DNA of 32,555 bases from Bacillus mobilis (GTDB taxonomy: Bacteria; Bacillota; Bacilli; Bacillales; Bacillaceae_G). The position numbers and the translations under genes are program-made. Below the pieces are notes generated by a model that saw only the letters and a list, made by a program, of their open reading frames with translations, had not been told where the DNA came from and did not search any database. Positions 15,021 through 22,648 of this stretch are shown here, piece by piece (position 1 is the stretch's first letter; each line of letters begins with the position of its first letter). The DNA is taken from NCBI RefSeq assembly GCF_001884045.1, contig NZ_MACF01000146.1:1-32555 (forward strand). Direction: 5' to 3'.

Positions 15021-16859
15021 AGGTAAATAGAAGTAAAATAACACACCGTCTTCTGTATTTTCTACCCCATATTCAGCATCATGTAGCTCTAAAATGTTCT
15101 TTGAAATAGCTAGCCCAAGCCCCGTTCCACCTTGTGAACGCTGACGAGCTGCATCCACGCGATAAAAACGATCCCAAATTTTATCTAATTGCTCTTCTTC
15201 AATGTGAGTACCTTTATTTTCAATACACACTTTTATACGATCCTTCTCATCTATTGTAGAAATAACAATATCCTCTTTATTCGGTGTATAACGTATGGCA
15301 TTCGTAATGAAGTTCACGATGACTTGTTCAATCCGGCCTTGATTTGCAACTACTTCCAATGAACATATATTTTTATGCACATGAAGTCCTTTTTTCTCTA
15401 TGTCCACAGAAAGATGTTCACATATATCTTCAATTACTGCATCAATATAAAATGCATCCTTTTTCATTTTATATGTACCTGACTCGAATTTAGCTAACTC
15501 CAGCATATCCAAAATTAAAGTATCCATTTTATCTACTTCTCGTTCCATCGCCTGAAAATAGTATTCTTTTTTATGCTCAGCTACTCCATCTTTTAAAATA
15601 AAAATACAGCTTTTCATAATACTCAGCGGTGTTTTTAATTCATGCGACACACCAGAAATGAATTCTTTCCGCGTATTTTCTAGCTTTCTTTCCTTTTCAA
15701 TATCTTGTTCTAGCTGTCCAATATGCGAATGAAGCTTATTGGATAATACATTAATATTTTTCGATAAATCACCAATTTCATCTTTTGAAGTAATCGGTAT
15801 TTGTTCTGTAAAATCTAAATGCGCTATTTTCTTCGTTGTATCATTTATTTTTAATAACGGCTTTGCAATTTGTTTTGAATAATAGAATGACGCTAGAAAA
15901 ATAAGAACGACTACAAATGCAATGATGTAAATGTAGTAATCTTGCACCATTTGTACAGCTTCATCTACAGGCTGTAAAGAAGCCATCGCATATATATAAG
16001 TTACTGATCCATCTTTTTCTTTTGTTGGCTTGATTAATAATTTATATTTAATATCATTTTTTTCATAGTCCATTGTTTGTATTGCATATTGTATGTGCTT
16101 GCTCTCTTTTAATAATAAATTAGTTTGAAATTCTTTTATGTTATCTAAGAAGATGCTATTTTTATAAATTGGATTTATAGGACCTGTTACATCAGGAAGC
16201 TGAACTTTCGTAACACGCCCACTTATGTACGCATCTAATTCTTGAGCAGATTCTTCCTGGACAGCCGGTTTCTTTTCCTTAGCAAGTTGTTCCCCGGCTG
16301 CTCTCTTTTCCTCCTCATTTAATTTCATTTTCTCCTGAAACGCTTTTTCTAACGGTTTATTAGATCCGCTTAAATTTTGCTTGCCTAACGCGAAAGAGAA
16401 TGGAATATAACTATCATCTTTTTTCACGCCAGAAAAATAAATTTCTTGTCCTAAAAATGCATTTGATGATTTATTATCAATCTCCTCTATATTGATGAGA
16501 TTGTATAAAGGAATTTTGAATATTTGTTGTCCAAAACTCTTTTGTTGCCTACGATCTATCGTTACCTCAAAATAAAAATCATCCACATGTTTTAAATTCC
16601 CATTCTGATCCAATGTCGTAATCCACGTATTATTTTCTCTAAAAAAGTCTTGCTCCAGCTTCTGAATTCCTTCTGCACTTCCTGCATAGTTCAAATAATT
16701 CTTCTCAAAGGAATTTAAATTCACTTTAATATCTTCCACTTTTCGATTCGCATAATATTGTTTGAAAAATATCGTTTGTCCAATAAATATCGTCGCTAAA
16801 ATTAACATGCACAATGCTGTTGTGAGGGTAAATAATTTGAGAACAATCCCTTTTCTCAT
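15009..16859 (-). CDS. Sensor histidine kinase of the sortase locus
   Basis: A 616-residue two-helix kinase. Membrane segments at about 8-30 and 308-327 enclose a large extracellular sensor domain of nearly 280 residues with a Lys/Glu-rich stretch (165-205). A HAMP linker (about 328-385), the H-box 'FISGVSHELKTPLS' with phospho-acceptor His406, an N-box 'NFITNAIRYTPN' and the G-box 'GGTGLGLAISKNI' follow. The start overlaps the response-regulator stop by four bases (ATGA). It is the last gene of basI-srtC-regulator-kinase. The signal is unknown; the locus suggests an envelope or sporulation-stage cue. Confidence 0.92.
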   Translation of the reverse strand: MRKGIVLKLFTLTTALCMLILATIFIGQTIFFKQYYANRKVEDIKVNLNSFEKNYLNYAGSAEGIQKLEQDFFRENNTWITTLDQNGNLKHVDDFYFEVTIDRRQQKSFGQQIFKIPLYNLINIEEIDNKSSNAFLGQEIYFSGVKKDDSYIPFSFALGKQNLSGSNKPLEKAFQEKMKLNEEEKRAAGEQLAKEKKPAVQEESAQELDAYISGRVTKVQLPDVTGPINPIYKNSIFLDNIKEFQTNLLLKESKHIQYAIQTMDYEKNDIKYKLLIKPTKEKDGSVTYIYAMASLQPVDEAVQMVQDYYIYIIAFVVVLIFLASFYYSKQIAKPLLKINDTTKKIAHLDFTEQIPITSKDEIGDLSKNINVLSNKLHSHIGQLEQDIEKERKLENTRKEFISGVSHELKTPLSIMKSCIFILKDGVAEHKKEYYFQAMEREVDKMDTLILDMLELAKFESGTYKMKKDAFYIDAVIEDICEHLSVDIEKKGLHVHKNICSLEVVANQGRIEQVIVNFITNAIRYTPNKEDIVISTIDEKDRIKVCIENKGTHIEEEQLDKIWDRFYRVDAARQRSQGGTGLGLAISKNILELHDAEYGVENTEDGVLFYFYLPKKA

Positions 16860-17545
16860 ACATTCCCCTCAAATTTATAACCTGTTCGTACTACAGTTGT
16901 AATGTACTTTGCTTTCTCTCCTAATTTATTTCTTAAATTACGAATATGGCTATTAACCGTTCGATCGTCACCAGCAAATTCATATCCCCAAATTCTTGAA
17001 ATGAGTTGCTCTCGTGTTAAAACAATCCCTTGGTTTTTCATAAAATACGCTAATATTTCAAATTCTGTATGTGTTAAATTAATGTCTGTTCTATCTATCG
17101 TAACAGTACGCGACGGGAAGTGGACGTGAATACCGTGGATGGATAATGTATCACCTTCATTCTCTAAAAGTTGCTTTGTTACTTTTCTACTTTCTAATAA
17201 CCTTTTCGCTCTTGCTAATAAAATTGGTGGGCTATACGGCTTCGTCACATAGTCATCCGCCCCAAGTTCAAATCCAAGTAACGTATCATCTTCATCAACA
17301 CGAGCTGTCAGCATAATAATAGGCACCTCGGATGTTTTACGAATTCTTCGGCAAACAGACCACCCATCAAGTTCCGGCAACATAATATCTAAAATAACTA
17401 AATCAACCTCTTCTTCCTCAAATACAACTAAAGCTTCTTTCCCATCTCTTGCTTCAAACACTACATATTGCTCACTCAAAAAATAATCTTTTAATATTTC
17501 ACGCAAAATATCTTCATCTTCCACAATTAAAATGTTTTTTGACAT
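16856..17545 (-). CDS. OmpR-family response regulator of the sortase locus
   Basis: A 229-residue regulator. The receiver domain (1-120) has the acidic pocket 'VEDED', phospho-acceptor Asp53 in 'ILDIMLPELDG', Thr80 and Lys102. A winged-helix DNA-binding domain (about 130-228) contains 'LTHTEFEILAYFMKNQGIVL' and 'VNSHIRNLRNKLG'. GAGGGGG lies upstream of ATG 17545. It overlaps the kinase by four bases, so the two form a cognate pair. It probably controls basI-srtC or other wall genes; a palindrome upstream of basI is a candidate target. Confidence 0.93.
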   Translation of the reverse strand: MSKNILIVEDEDILREILKDYFLSEQYVVFEARDGKEALVVFEEEEVDLVILDIMLPELDGWSVCRRIRKTSEVPIIMLTARVDEDDTLLGFELGADDYVTKPYSPPILLARAKRLLESRKVTKQLLENEGDTLSIHGIHVHFPSRTVTIDRTDINLTHTEFEILAYFMKNQGIVLTREQLISRIWGYEFAGDDRTVNSHIRNLRNKLGEKAKYITTVVRTGYKFEGNV

Positions 17546-17582
17546 AACTTATATCCCCCTCTCGCTTTCAAAAACTACAACT

Positions 17583-18203
17583 TCATTTTGAATAACTAGC
17601 CTTTAACTTCGCCTCAATAATATATCTATCTGGTGCATCCCCTATATAATCAAATGGATAGCACGTCGTCAGTGTTAATATCGGTTCTTCTTTTTTTATA
17701 ATAACAGTACGATCATCCGCATGGGTAATCCATATCTTTTGAATTTCGTATGTGTAAGTTTTATTATCGTACTCTAAAACAAGAACGTCCTTTTCTTTTA
17801 ACTCTCCTAAATCAGTAAATACCGTATCCCGGTGCCCACTCAGTACAGTATGTCCCCCTCCAGATGGCGTTGTCGTTAAATCACTAACGAACATTCCAAC
17901 CCCTTTTTTCAACGTTGCATCATCCGCTCCCCAATATATAGAAAACTTCTTCTTTATTTTCGGTATATTTAATAGTGCAACCTTTTCTCCTTCTTTATGT
18001 TCTGTTTGAGAAGAAGGTACTTGGGAAGTTACATGTGTTTCGTAAGCAAGTTGATTATGTTGTATATTTTTAAGGCTCTTTAGTTCTTCTTTCGTTAATT
18101 GCCCGGCAGAGCTTTTTCCTTTATACCATTCCATAGCGTAATATGATCCCATACATAGTCCTATCGCCATCAATATGATACCGATATAATTGAGTAACTT
18201 CAT
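17583..18203 (-). CDS. srtC: Class D sortase (SrtC-like of B. anthracis)
   Basis: A 206-residue transpeptidase with an N-terminal membrane anchor (5-23) and a sortase fold. Catalytic residues are clear: His124 in 'LSGHRDT', Cys181 in 'LTLTTCYPF' and Arg193 in 'DRYIIEA'. The short TLTTC form and length fit class D. Known: in B. anthracis, sortase C attaches BasH and BasI, which carry LPNTA signals, to diaminopimelic acid of peptidoglycan during sporulation. The neighbour here ends in LPNTA, so it is very probably the substrate. A good ribosome site (GGAGGG, seven bases) precedes ATG 18203. A hairpin separates it from basI. Confidence 0.9.
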   Translation of the reverse strand: MKLLNYIGIILMAIGLCMGSYYAMEWYKGKSSAGQLTKEELKSLKNIQHNQLAYETHVTSQVPSSQTEHKEGEKVALLNIPKIKKKFSIYWGADDATLKKGVGMFVSDLTTTPSGGGHTVLSGHRDTVFTDLGELKEKDVLVLEYDNKTYTYEIQKIWITHADDRTVIIKKEEPILTLTTCYPFDYIGDAPDRYIIEAKLKASYSK

Positions 18204-18221
18204 GTTTCATCCCTCCATGCC

Positions 18222-18250
18222 AAAAATGGTAGGAATAACCTACCATTTTT
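18222..18250 (-). terminator. Hairpin between basI and srtC
   Basis: AAAAATGGTAGG / CCTACCATTTTT, 12 bp. As an intrinsic terminator inside the operon it would make basI transcripts more abundant than srtC transcripts. Confidence 0.8.
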
Positions 18251-18292
18251 AATATATGAAATTATCCCATTCTTTATAGGACAATATTTGAT

Positions 18293-18802
18293 TTACACCT
18301 TAACTTTATTGCGACGTTTCAAACCAAATAATGTCCCTATCCCTACAAGGCACGCACTTAGTGCCATCATTGCTACATTATTAGATGCTGTGTTTGGTAA
18401 TTTCTCTCCAGCTTTTTTTGCAATAGCTTCCTTTTCTTTCACCTGTGGTGCTACTACTTCTTTAGCCATATTACTTTTTTCTTGTACTTGTGCCGCTTGC
18501 TTTTTCGCTATATCATTCTTTTCTTGGGCTTGCGCCGCTTGCTTTTTCGCTACTTCATTCTTCTCTTGGGCTTGCGCCGCTTGCTTTTTCGCTACTTCAT
18601 TCTTCTCTTGGGCTTGTGCCGCTTGTTTTTTCTCTGTATCATTTTTTTGCTGCGCCTGAATCGCTGCTTCTTTTTTTGCTATATCTTGCTGTAATTGCGC
18701 TGCTTCTTCCTTTGTCAATGTTCCAGTTGAAGCACTTGCTACTGAAGAATATCCTACTGTTAACAGTGCCATTGCACAGATTGGTAATAGTTTCTTTTTC
18801 AT
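18293..18802 (-). CDS. basI: BasI-like cell-wall-anchored protein with LPNTA sorting signal
   Basis: A 169-residue wall protein. The signal peptide (1-24, '...SVASAS') is followed by a highly charged coiled-coil region, mainly four tandem 14-residue units of the type KNEVAKKQAAQAQE (53-108). The cell-wall sorting signal is L-P-N-T-A at 135-139, then a hydrophobic helix (143-160) and a basic tail (KRRNKVKV). LPNTA rather than LPXTG is the signature of sortase C/class D substrates, and the sortase gene follows directly. The symbol rests on this match to the known B. anthracis BasI/SrtC pair. The repeats likely form an extended rod; binding partners are unknown. Confidence 0.85.
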   Translation of the reverse strand: MKKKLLPICAMALLTVGYSSVASASTGTLTKEEAAQLQQDIAKKEAAIQAQQKNDTEKKQAAQAQEKNEVAKKQAAQAQEKNEVAKKQAAQAQEKNDIAKKQAAQVQEKSNMAKEVVAPQVKEKEAIAKKAGEKLPNTASNNVAMMALSACLVGIGTLFGLKRRNKVKV

Positions 18803-18888
18803 TTTATATCTCTCCTTTTATACGTTTTACATCACTTCGCATCGGATGTATCACTAGAATAAACAAGAGATATAAATATAAGATGCAG

Positions 18889-18904
18889 ATGAAATATATT
18901 TCAT
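18889..18904. promoter_or_regulatory. 16-bp perfect palindrome upstream of basI
   Basis: ATGAAATATATTTCAT, about 87 bases upstream of the basI start. It is a candidate operator for the adjacent response regulator or another factor; AT-richness makes chance possible. Confidence 0.4.
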
Positions 18905-18929
18905 TTAAAGATTTCATTGTAGAAAAATA

Positions 18930-18960
18930 AAAAAACATCGCAATATATACGATGTTTTTT
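18930..18960. terminator. Bidirectional hairpin terminator
   Basis: AAAAAACATCG / CGATGTTTTTT around nine bases. It probably ends the minus-strand gene at 18980-19312. Confidence 0.8.
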
Positions 18961-18979
18961 CGGGTGTGTGTCTCAATAT

Positions 18980-19312
18980 TTACATGTTACTTTCGCGTGA
19001 TTTAGAAGTAGAATGGGCCGGAGCGATAACTAATTGTCTCGGCTCAGTTTTCTTTAAGTGATTTTTGACGTTACACTTACGACGTTGAACAACCCACGCT
19101 TTAATAGGGTTTGTCAAAATAATCTTTTGCTCTTCGTTAGGGGTCTCTTCTTTAAACCTACAACTTTCGCTCCATTTCTTCCATTTCATTGTAAATTTAG
19201 AAGAAGAATGATCGTCTTCTCGATCAAACAAGTGCAAAAAATCCATTTCGCCAGCTAGCATTACGGTGTTGCTAGTTGCTAAAAAAGAAAAGGTCGTCCA
19301 ACGTTTCTCCAT
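18980..19312 (-). CDS. Hypothetical basic protein
   Basis: A 110-residue frame with no family I recognise. It is hydrophilic and basic, with 'EMDFLHLFDREDDHSSSKF' in the middle and a Lys/Arg-rich second half. A double Shine-Dalgarno-like stretch (GGAGTAGGAGGG) precedes ATG 19312, although the nearer part is very close to the start. A terminator follows at 18930-18960, which supports a transcript. No membrane segment or signal peptide. It may be real but poorly conserved. Confidence 0.45.
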   Translation of the reverse strand: MEKRWTTFSFLATSNTVMLAGEMDFLHLFDREDDHSSSKFTMKWKKWSESCRFKEETPNEEQKIILTNPIKAWVVQRRKCNVKNHLKKTEPRQLVIAPAHSTSKSRESNM

Positions 19313-19465
19313 GCCCTCCTACTCCTTTTTCACATATAGAGTGCCTAAAACTTAATTTACCTAAAATATGCTTGCCTTTTACCTTACACCTATAGTTTAT
19401 CCAAAACACTACTAGGCAACTATCGATTTGCCTTACAACTACCTTACATTTTTGTAAGAAACAAA

Positions 19466-19494
19466 AAACCTTCACTCTCTATACGTGAAGGTTT
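19466..19494 (-). terminator. Terminator of the small membrane-protein gene
   Basis: AAACCTTCAC / GTGAAGGTTT with an A/T-rich surround, directly after the stop at 19496. Confidence 0.8.
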
Positions 19495-19495
19495 C

Positions 19496-19711
19496 TCATT
19501 TCTCATCTATATGATCTTTCATATGATCGACTCCAGCTTCTTGCAGCTGTGACATCATACCGTGGGAAATTGCGCCTAATACTAAAGTCATTCCAATCAG
19601 TGAAATCCGAATCGCTGGTACATCAATTATGTAAGCCAAACTACCAAGAACAATTGTTAAAAGTAATGCTTTTATAAATGTTGCACTTGTATACTCTTTC
19701 TTTCTCATCAT
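19496..19711 (-). CDS. Small two-helix membrane protein
   Basis: A 71-residue product: a short basic start (MMRKKEYTS), helices at about 12-30 and 35-54, and an acidic His-containing tail 'GVDHMKDHIDEK'. AAAGGG stands five bases before ATG 19711; a GTG two codons earlier would overlap it. I do not recognise the family. It is a monocistronic unit divergent from hpt. Confidence 0.6.
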   Translation of the reverse strand: MMRKKEYTSATFIKALLLTIVLGSLAYIIDVPAIRISLIGMTLVLGAISHGMMSQLQEAGVDHMKDHIDEK

Positions 19712-19872
19712 AATCACCCTTTATGGGAGCGTTTTCTTAATATAATCAGTATATCATATCATCTGACTATTTTGTGGGGATTTCTGTAAAAAACTTATAT
19801 CTTCTTTGACTTTTCCCTTTCTTTCCTTTACAGTCGAAATGTTCACAAGTTTTACACTGTAGGAGGACTCCA

Positions 19873-20400
19873 ATGAATATTGAAATAAAAGACACTTTAA
19901 TTTCTGAAGAACAATTACAAGAAAAAGTAAAAGAACTAGCACTTCAAATCGAACGTGACTTTGAAGGAGAAGAAATCGTAGTAATCGCTGTATTAAAAGG
20001 ATCTTTCGTATTCGCTGCTGATTTAATTCGTCACATTAAAAACGATGTAACAATCGACTTTATTTCTGCATCTAGCTACGGAAATCAAACTGAAACAACT
20101 GGAAAAGTAAAACTATTAAAAGATATCGATGTAAACATTACTGGCAAAAACGTAATTGTCGTAGAAGACATTATCGATTCTGGTTTAACACTTCACTTCT
20201 TAAAAGATCACTTCTTTATGCATAAACCGAAAGCATTGAAATTCTGTACGTTACTTGATAAACCTGAGCGTCGTAAAGTGGACTTAAAAGCTGAATATGT
20301 TGGCTTCCAAATTCCAGACGAATTTATCGTTGGCTACGGTATCGACTGCGCAGAAAAATATCGTAACTTACCATTTATCGCTTCAGTTGTAACGGAATAA
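19873..20400 (+). CDS. hpt: Hypoxanthine phosphoribosyltransferase
   Basis: Purine salvage enzyme making IMP or GMP from hypoxanthine or guanine and PRPP. It has 175 residues with the PRPP-binding signature 'VIVVEDIIDSGLT' (94-106), the 'VLKGSFVFAADL' loop (40-51) and 'DFISASSYG'. C-terminal 'VGYGIDCAEKYRNLPFI' carries the purine-binding region. GTAGGAGGA lies upstream. It is not next to tilS/ftsH, where the main Bacillus hprT sits, so it may be a second copy. A bcr1 repeat and a hairpin follow. Confidence 0.93.
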   Translation: MNIEIKDTLISEEQLQEKVKELALQIERDFEGEEIVVIAVLKGSFVFAADLIRHIKNDVTIDFISASSYGNQTETTGKVKLLKDIDVNITGKNVIVVEDIIDSGLTLHFLKDHFFMHKPKALKFCTLLDKPERRKVDLKAEYVGFQIPDEFIVGYGIDCAEKYRNLPFIASVVTE

Positions 20401-20410
20401 TATAATAGAA

Positions 20411-20550
20411 TAAAGTGAAACTTTAATCAGTGGTTTTTTCTCCCACTGATTATTAGTTGAACCAATCGGGCTTTTACGGGCAGTTAATCTCCCACCTGAC
20501 TTCCTCGTATTCAGCGGCATTTGAGGTGGGAGTCTTACTGCCCGTTAAGC
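20411..20550 (+). repeat. bcr1-type B. cereus-group repeat
   Basis: The block starting AGTGAAACTTTAATCAGTGG matches the B. cereus-group interspersed repeat bcr1 as I recall it. It folds strongly: AATCAGTGG/CCACTGATT (20425-20451), then a long nested stem with outer ACGGGCAGT (20476-20484) / ACTGCCCGT (20537-20545) and inner CTCCCACCT (20489-20497) / AGGTGGGAG (20524-20532). The outer limits are uncertain; some definitions may include the next hairpin. It lies in the 3' region of hpt. Confidence 0.8.
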
Positions 20551-20555
20551 GGGGT

Positions 20556-20590
20556 AAACTTCCATCAATTACTGGTGGAAGTTTATTTTC
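20556..20590 (+). terminator. Hairpin terminator after bcr1 (hpt transcript)
   Basis: AAACTTCCA / TGGAAGTTT with an 11-base loop, followed by ATTTTC. Confidence 0.7.
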
Positions 20591-20627
20591 TATCACGATT
20601 CGTAAAAGACAAAGGGAGAGAATAATA

Positions 20628-21530
20628 ATGACAAAAACAAAATTTGAAAAAGTACTCCTCATCGTAAATCCGAAAGCAGGGCAAGGCGATTTACATACGA
20701 ACTTAACGAAAATCGTACCACCTCTTGCGGCAGCTTTTCCTGACTTACATATCCTTCATACGAAAAAGCAAGGTGATGCAACGAAATATTGCCAAGAGTT
20801 TGCTAGTAAAGTAGATTTAATTATCGTCTTTGGTGGTGACGGCACTGTATTTGAATGCACAAATGGCTTAGCACCTCTTGAAACTAGACCTACACTTGCA
20901 ATCATTCCAGGCGGAACTTGCAACGACTTCTCTCGTACACTCGGCGTTCCGCAAAACATCGCAGAAGCTGCAAAACTTATTACACAAGGACATGTAAAAC
21001 CAGTTGACGTCGCAAAAGCAAATGACCTACACTTCTTAAACTTCTGGGGCATTGGACTTGTCTCTGAAGTATCAAACAATATTGATGCAGAAGAGAAAGC
21101 AAAGCTTGGGAAAATCGGTTACTATTTAAGCACCATTCGAACTGTCAAAAATGCTGAAACATTCCCCGTAAAAATTACGTACGATGGACAAGTATATGAA
21201 GACGAAGCTGTCCTTGTTATGGTTGGAAACGGTGAATATCTTGGCGGAATCCCGTCCTTTATTCCGAACGTAAAGTGCGATGACGGAACACTTGATATTT
21301 TCGTTGTAAAATCAACAGGCATTCAAGCGTTTAAAGATTATATCGGAAAGAAACTATTTGAAGACTCAAATGAAAATGACATCTTCCACGTAAAAGCTAA
21401 ATCCATTCATATTGAAACCGAAGAAGAAAAAGAAGTAGATACAGATGGAGAAAGCTCGCTTCATACACCTTGTCATATTGAACTATTACAAGGACACTTT
21501 ACGATGATTTATAATCCTGCGGTTGTGTAA
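20628..21530 (+). CDS. YegS/BmrU/DgkB-type lipid kinase
   Basis: A 300-residue diacylglycerol-kinase-fold enzyme. The N-terminal part has 'LLIVNPKAGQG' (10-20), the nucleotide motif 'VFGGDGTV' (67-74) and 'IIPGGTCNDFSRTL' (92-105). The C-terminal half is a beta-sandwich with 'VGNGEYLGGIPSFIPNVKCD' and 'DGTLDIFVVK'. It would phosphorylate diacylglycerol or a related membrane lipid. I start at ATG 20628 with AAGGGAGAG; the open frame reaching 20457 runs through bcr1 and the terminator and is not coding. It is related to BmrU and DgkB, but I cannot decide the substrate. Confidence 0.88.
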   Translation: MTKTKFEKVLLIVNPKAGQGDLHTNLTKIVPPLAAAFPDLHILHTKKQGDATKYCQEFASKVDLIIVFGGDGTVFECTNGLAPLETRPTLAIIPGGTCNDFSRTLGVPQNIAEAAKLITQGHVKPVDVAKANDLHFLNFWGIGLVSEVSNNIDAEEKAKLGKIGYYLSTIRTVKNAETFPVKITYDGQVYEDEAVLVMVGNGEYLGGIPSFIPNVKCDDGTLDIFVVKSTGIQAFKDYIGKKLFEDSNENDIFHVKAKSIHIETEEEKEVDTDGESSLHTPCHIELLQGHFTMIYNPAVV

Positions 21531-21531
21531 T

Positions 21532-21559
21532 AAAAAACGAGTGCTAGCACTCGTTTTTT
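21532..21559. terminator. Terminator after the lipid kinase
   Basis: AAAAAACGAGTGCTAGCACTCGTTTTTT is a perfect 28-base palindrome at 21532-21559: AAAAAACGAGTGC/GCACTCGTTTTTT with TA at its centre. It can serve both convergent genes. Confidence 0.9.
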
Positions 21560-21569
21560 CTCTTCTAAT

Positions 21570-22064
21570 CTAGTTATATTGTTGAATCATTTTTTGTATT
21601 TCTTTCACTCTCTCTAAAGTAATTCCATTTCTTTGTTCGATCGCTAAAGGATGCTCGGTTGGCTCTAATTCAACATACGGTGCCATTCCAACTTCTTTTA
21701 TATGTATATTTGTTTTTAGATAAACTGGTATTTCTACAGATAACCAACCAAAATAAGAGTCACTATTTTCTCGGCCTCTCTCATCCCACTTTTCTAATAC
21801 TTCACCATAACTTTCTTTACTAAGTGATACCCACACAGTCCATATGAAATTTTCGTGGTAATCAATGATAGGAATCTCTAAACAACCTCTAATAAAGTAA
21901 TGTTCATCGTCCATTACGCAAAGTTCTGATGTTAAATGGAAGCGTTCCTCTCTTTCATGAGGCGCTACCTCGTAATAATAATAAGGTGCTTCACTTCCGT
22001 AGCATAGAGGTAGTGCAAAACGATTCATTTGTACTTTTTCTCCGGCTTTTCTTCTTCTTTTCAT
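21570..22064 (-). CDS. DUF2199 domain protein with altered N-terminus
   Basis: A 164-residue soluble protein. From residue 18 it follows the DUF2199 pattern: 'LPLCYGSEAPYYYY', 'ELCVMDDEHYFIRGCLEIPI', 'FIWTVWVSLSKESYGEVLEKW', 'YFGWLSVEIPVY', 'ELEPTEHPLAIEQRNGITLE'. Typical members begin with a short Cys-x2-Cys zinc-knuckle; here the first 17 residues are 'MKRRRKAGEKVQMNRFA' and no such pair is present. AGGAGAAAG precedes ATG 22064. The function of the family is not known. A small ORF lies 24 bases upstream in the same direction. Confidence 0.75.
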   Translation of the reverse strand: MKRRRKAGEKVQMNRFALPLCYGSEAPYYYYEVAPHEREERFHLTSELCVMDDEHYFIRGCLEIPIIDYHENFIWTVWVSLSKESYGEVLEKWDERGRENSDSYFGWLSVEIPVYLKTNIHIKEVGMAPYVELEPTEHPLAIEQRNGITLERVKEIQKMIQQYN

Positions 22065-22088
22065 TTATTATTCTTTCTCCTATCCTTT

Positions 22089-22226
22089 TCAGTCACAATC
22101 AAACTCCACCCAATCTTTCCAGTTCGTATTAGAATCCTTATTCACAATAATACTTGGGTCTTTCTTCTCTATAGCAACCGCTACTGATTGGAAGAATTCA
22201 ATTTCACTAGAGTATAACATAGACAT
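22089..22226 (-). CDS. Candidate 45-residue ORF upstream of the DUF2199 gene
   Basis: ATG 22226 to TGA 22089 encodes a polypeptide starting MSMLYSSEIEFFQSVAVAIE and ending 'NWKDWVEFDCD'. Composition looks protein-like (Trp, acidic C-terminus), but the ribosome site (AAAAGG) is weak. It could be a small gene co-transcribed with the DUF2199 gene, or the C-terminal relic of a larger gene whose start is lost. Confidence 0.35.
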   Translation of the reverse strand: MSMLYSSEIEFFQSVAVAIEKKDPSIIVNKDSNTNWKDWVEFDCD

Positions 22227-22648
22227 AATTGCCTTTTACTTTCTAATAATACTTCTAATAAAATAGCAGAATGGTCTATTTGCATGCCCTATTTATTTTT
22301 AGGTACAATGAAGGAAAGAAGCACCTTAATATAAGGGAGAGAACAAACTTTGTTCAACCAACAGTTAGTTAATTTACGCATTGATTTTGCATTTAACATA
22401 TTATCCGAAAGAAGTCTCCTTCCTCAGGCGTGTGAAAGACGATAGTCTAGCGGTAGGTGGGAGGGTTTTTTCGGTTTTGCGTAGCCAAACATTTGGTTTT
22501 CTTATTTATTTCGCCTCTACTATAATCAGTCTTATAAGAGGGGAATTTGGGTATAACAATGAAAGTAGATAATAATCTTGTAGTGTTCAGGTTGTGTGAT
22601 CACCGTCATAGCTTATGGAAAATGAAGCGGAAAATGAGGTGAATGGAT

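Noticed and set aside
15009-17545. The sortase-locus two-component system as controller of the TTAAGAAA promoters
   Set aside because: The kinase has a large extracellular domain, unlike Bce-type kinases, and no TTAAGAAA pair precedes its own operon.
18479-18646. Regular DNA repeats that could suggest a CRISPR array
   Set aside because: They are in-frame coding repeats without unique spacers inside the wall-protein gene.
19272-19475. 67-codon minus-strand frame overlapping the hypothetical gene
   Set aside because: No ribosome site, low-quality composition, and it overlaps a better-supported start at 19312.
20457-20627. 5' extension of the lipid-kinase frame
   Set aside because: The extension is bcr1 repeat plus a terminator hairpin; a proper ribosome site and ATG occur at 20628.
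22381-22572. 63-codon frame at the left end of the TnpB element
   Set aside because: It spans the rpn/element junction and the structured left end; no ribosome site and no family likeness.
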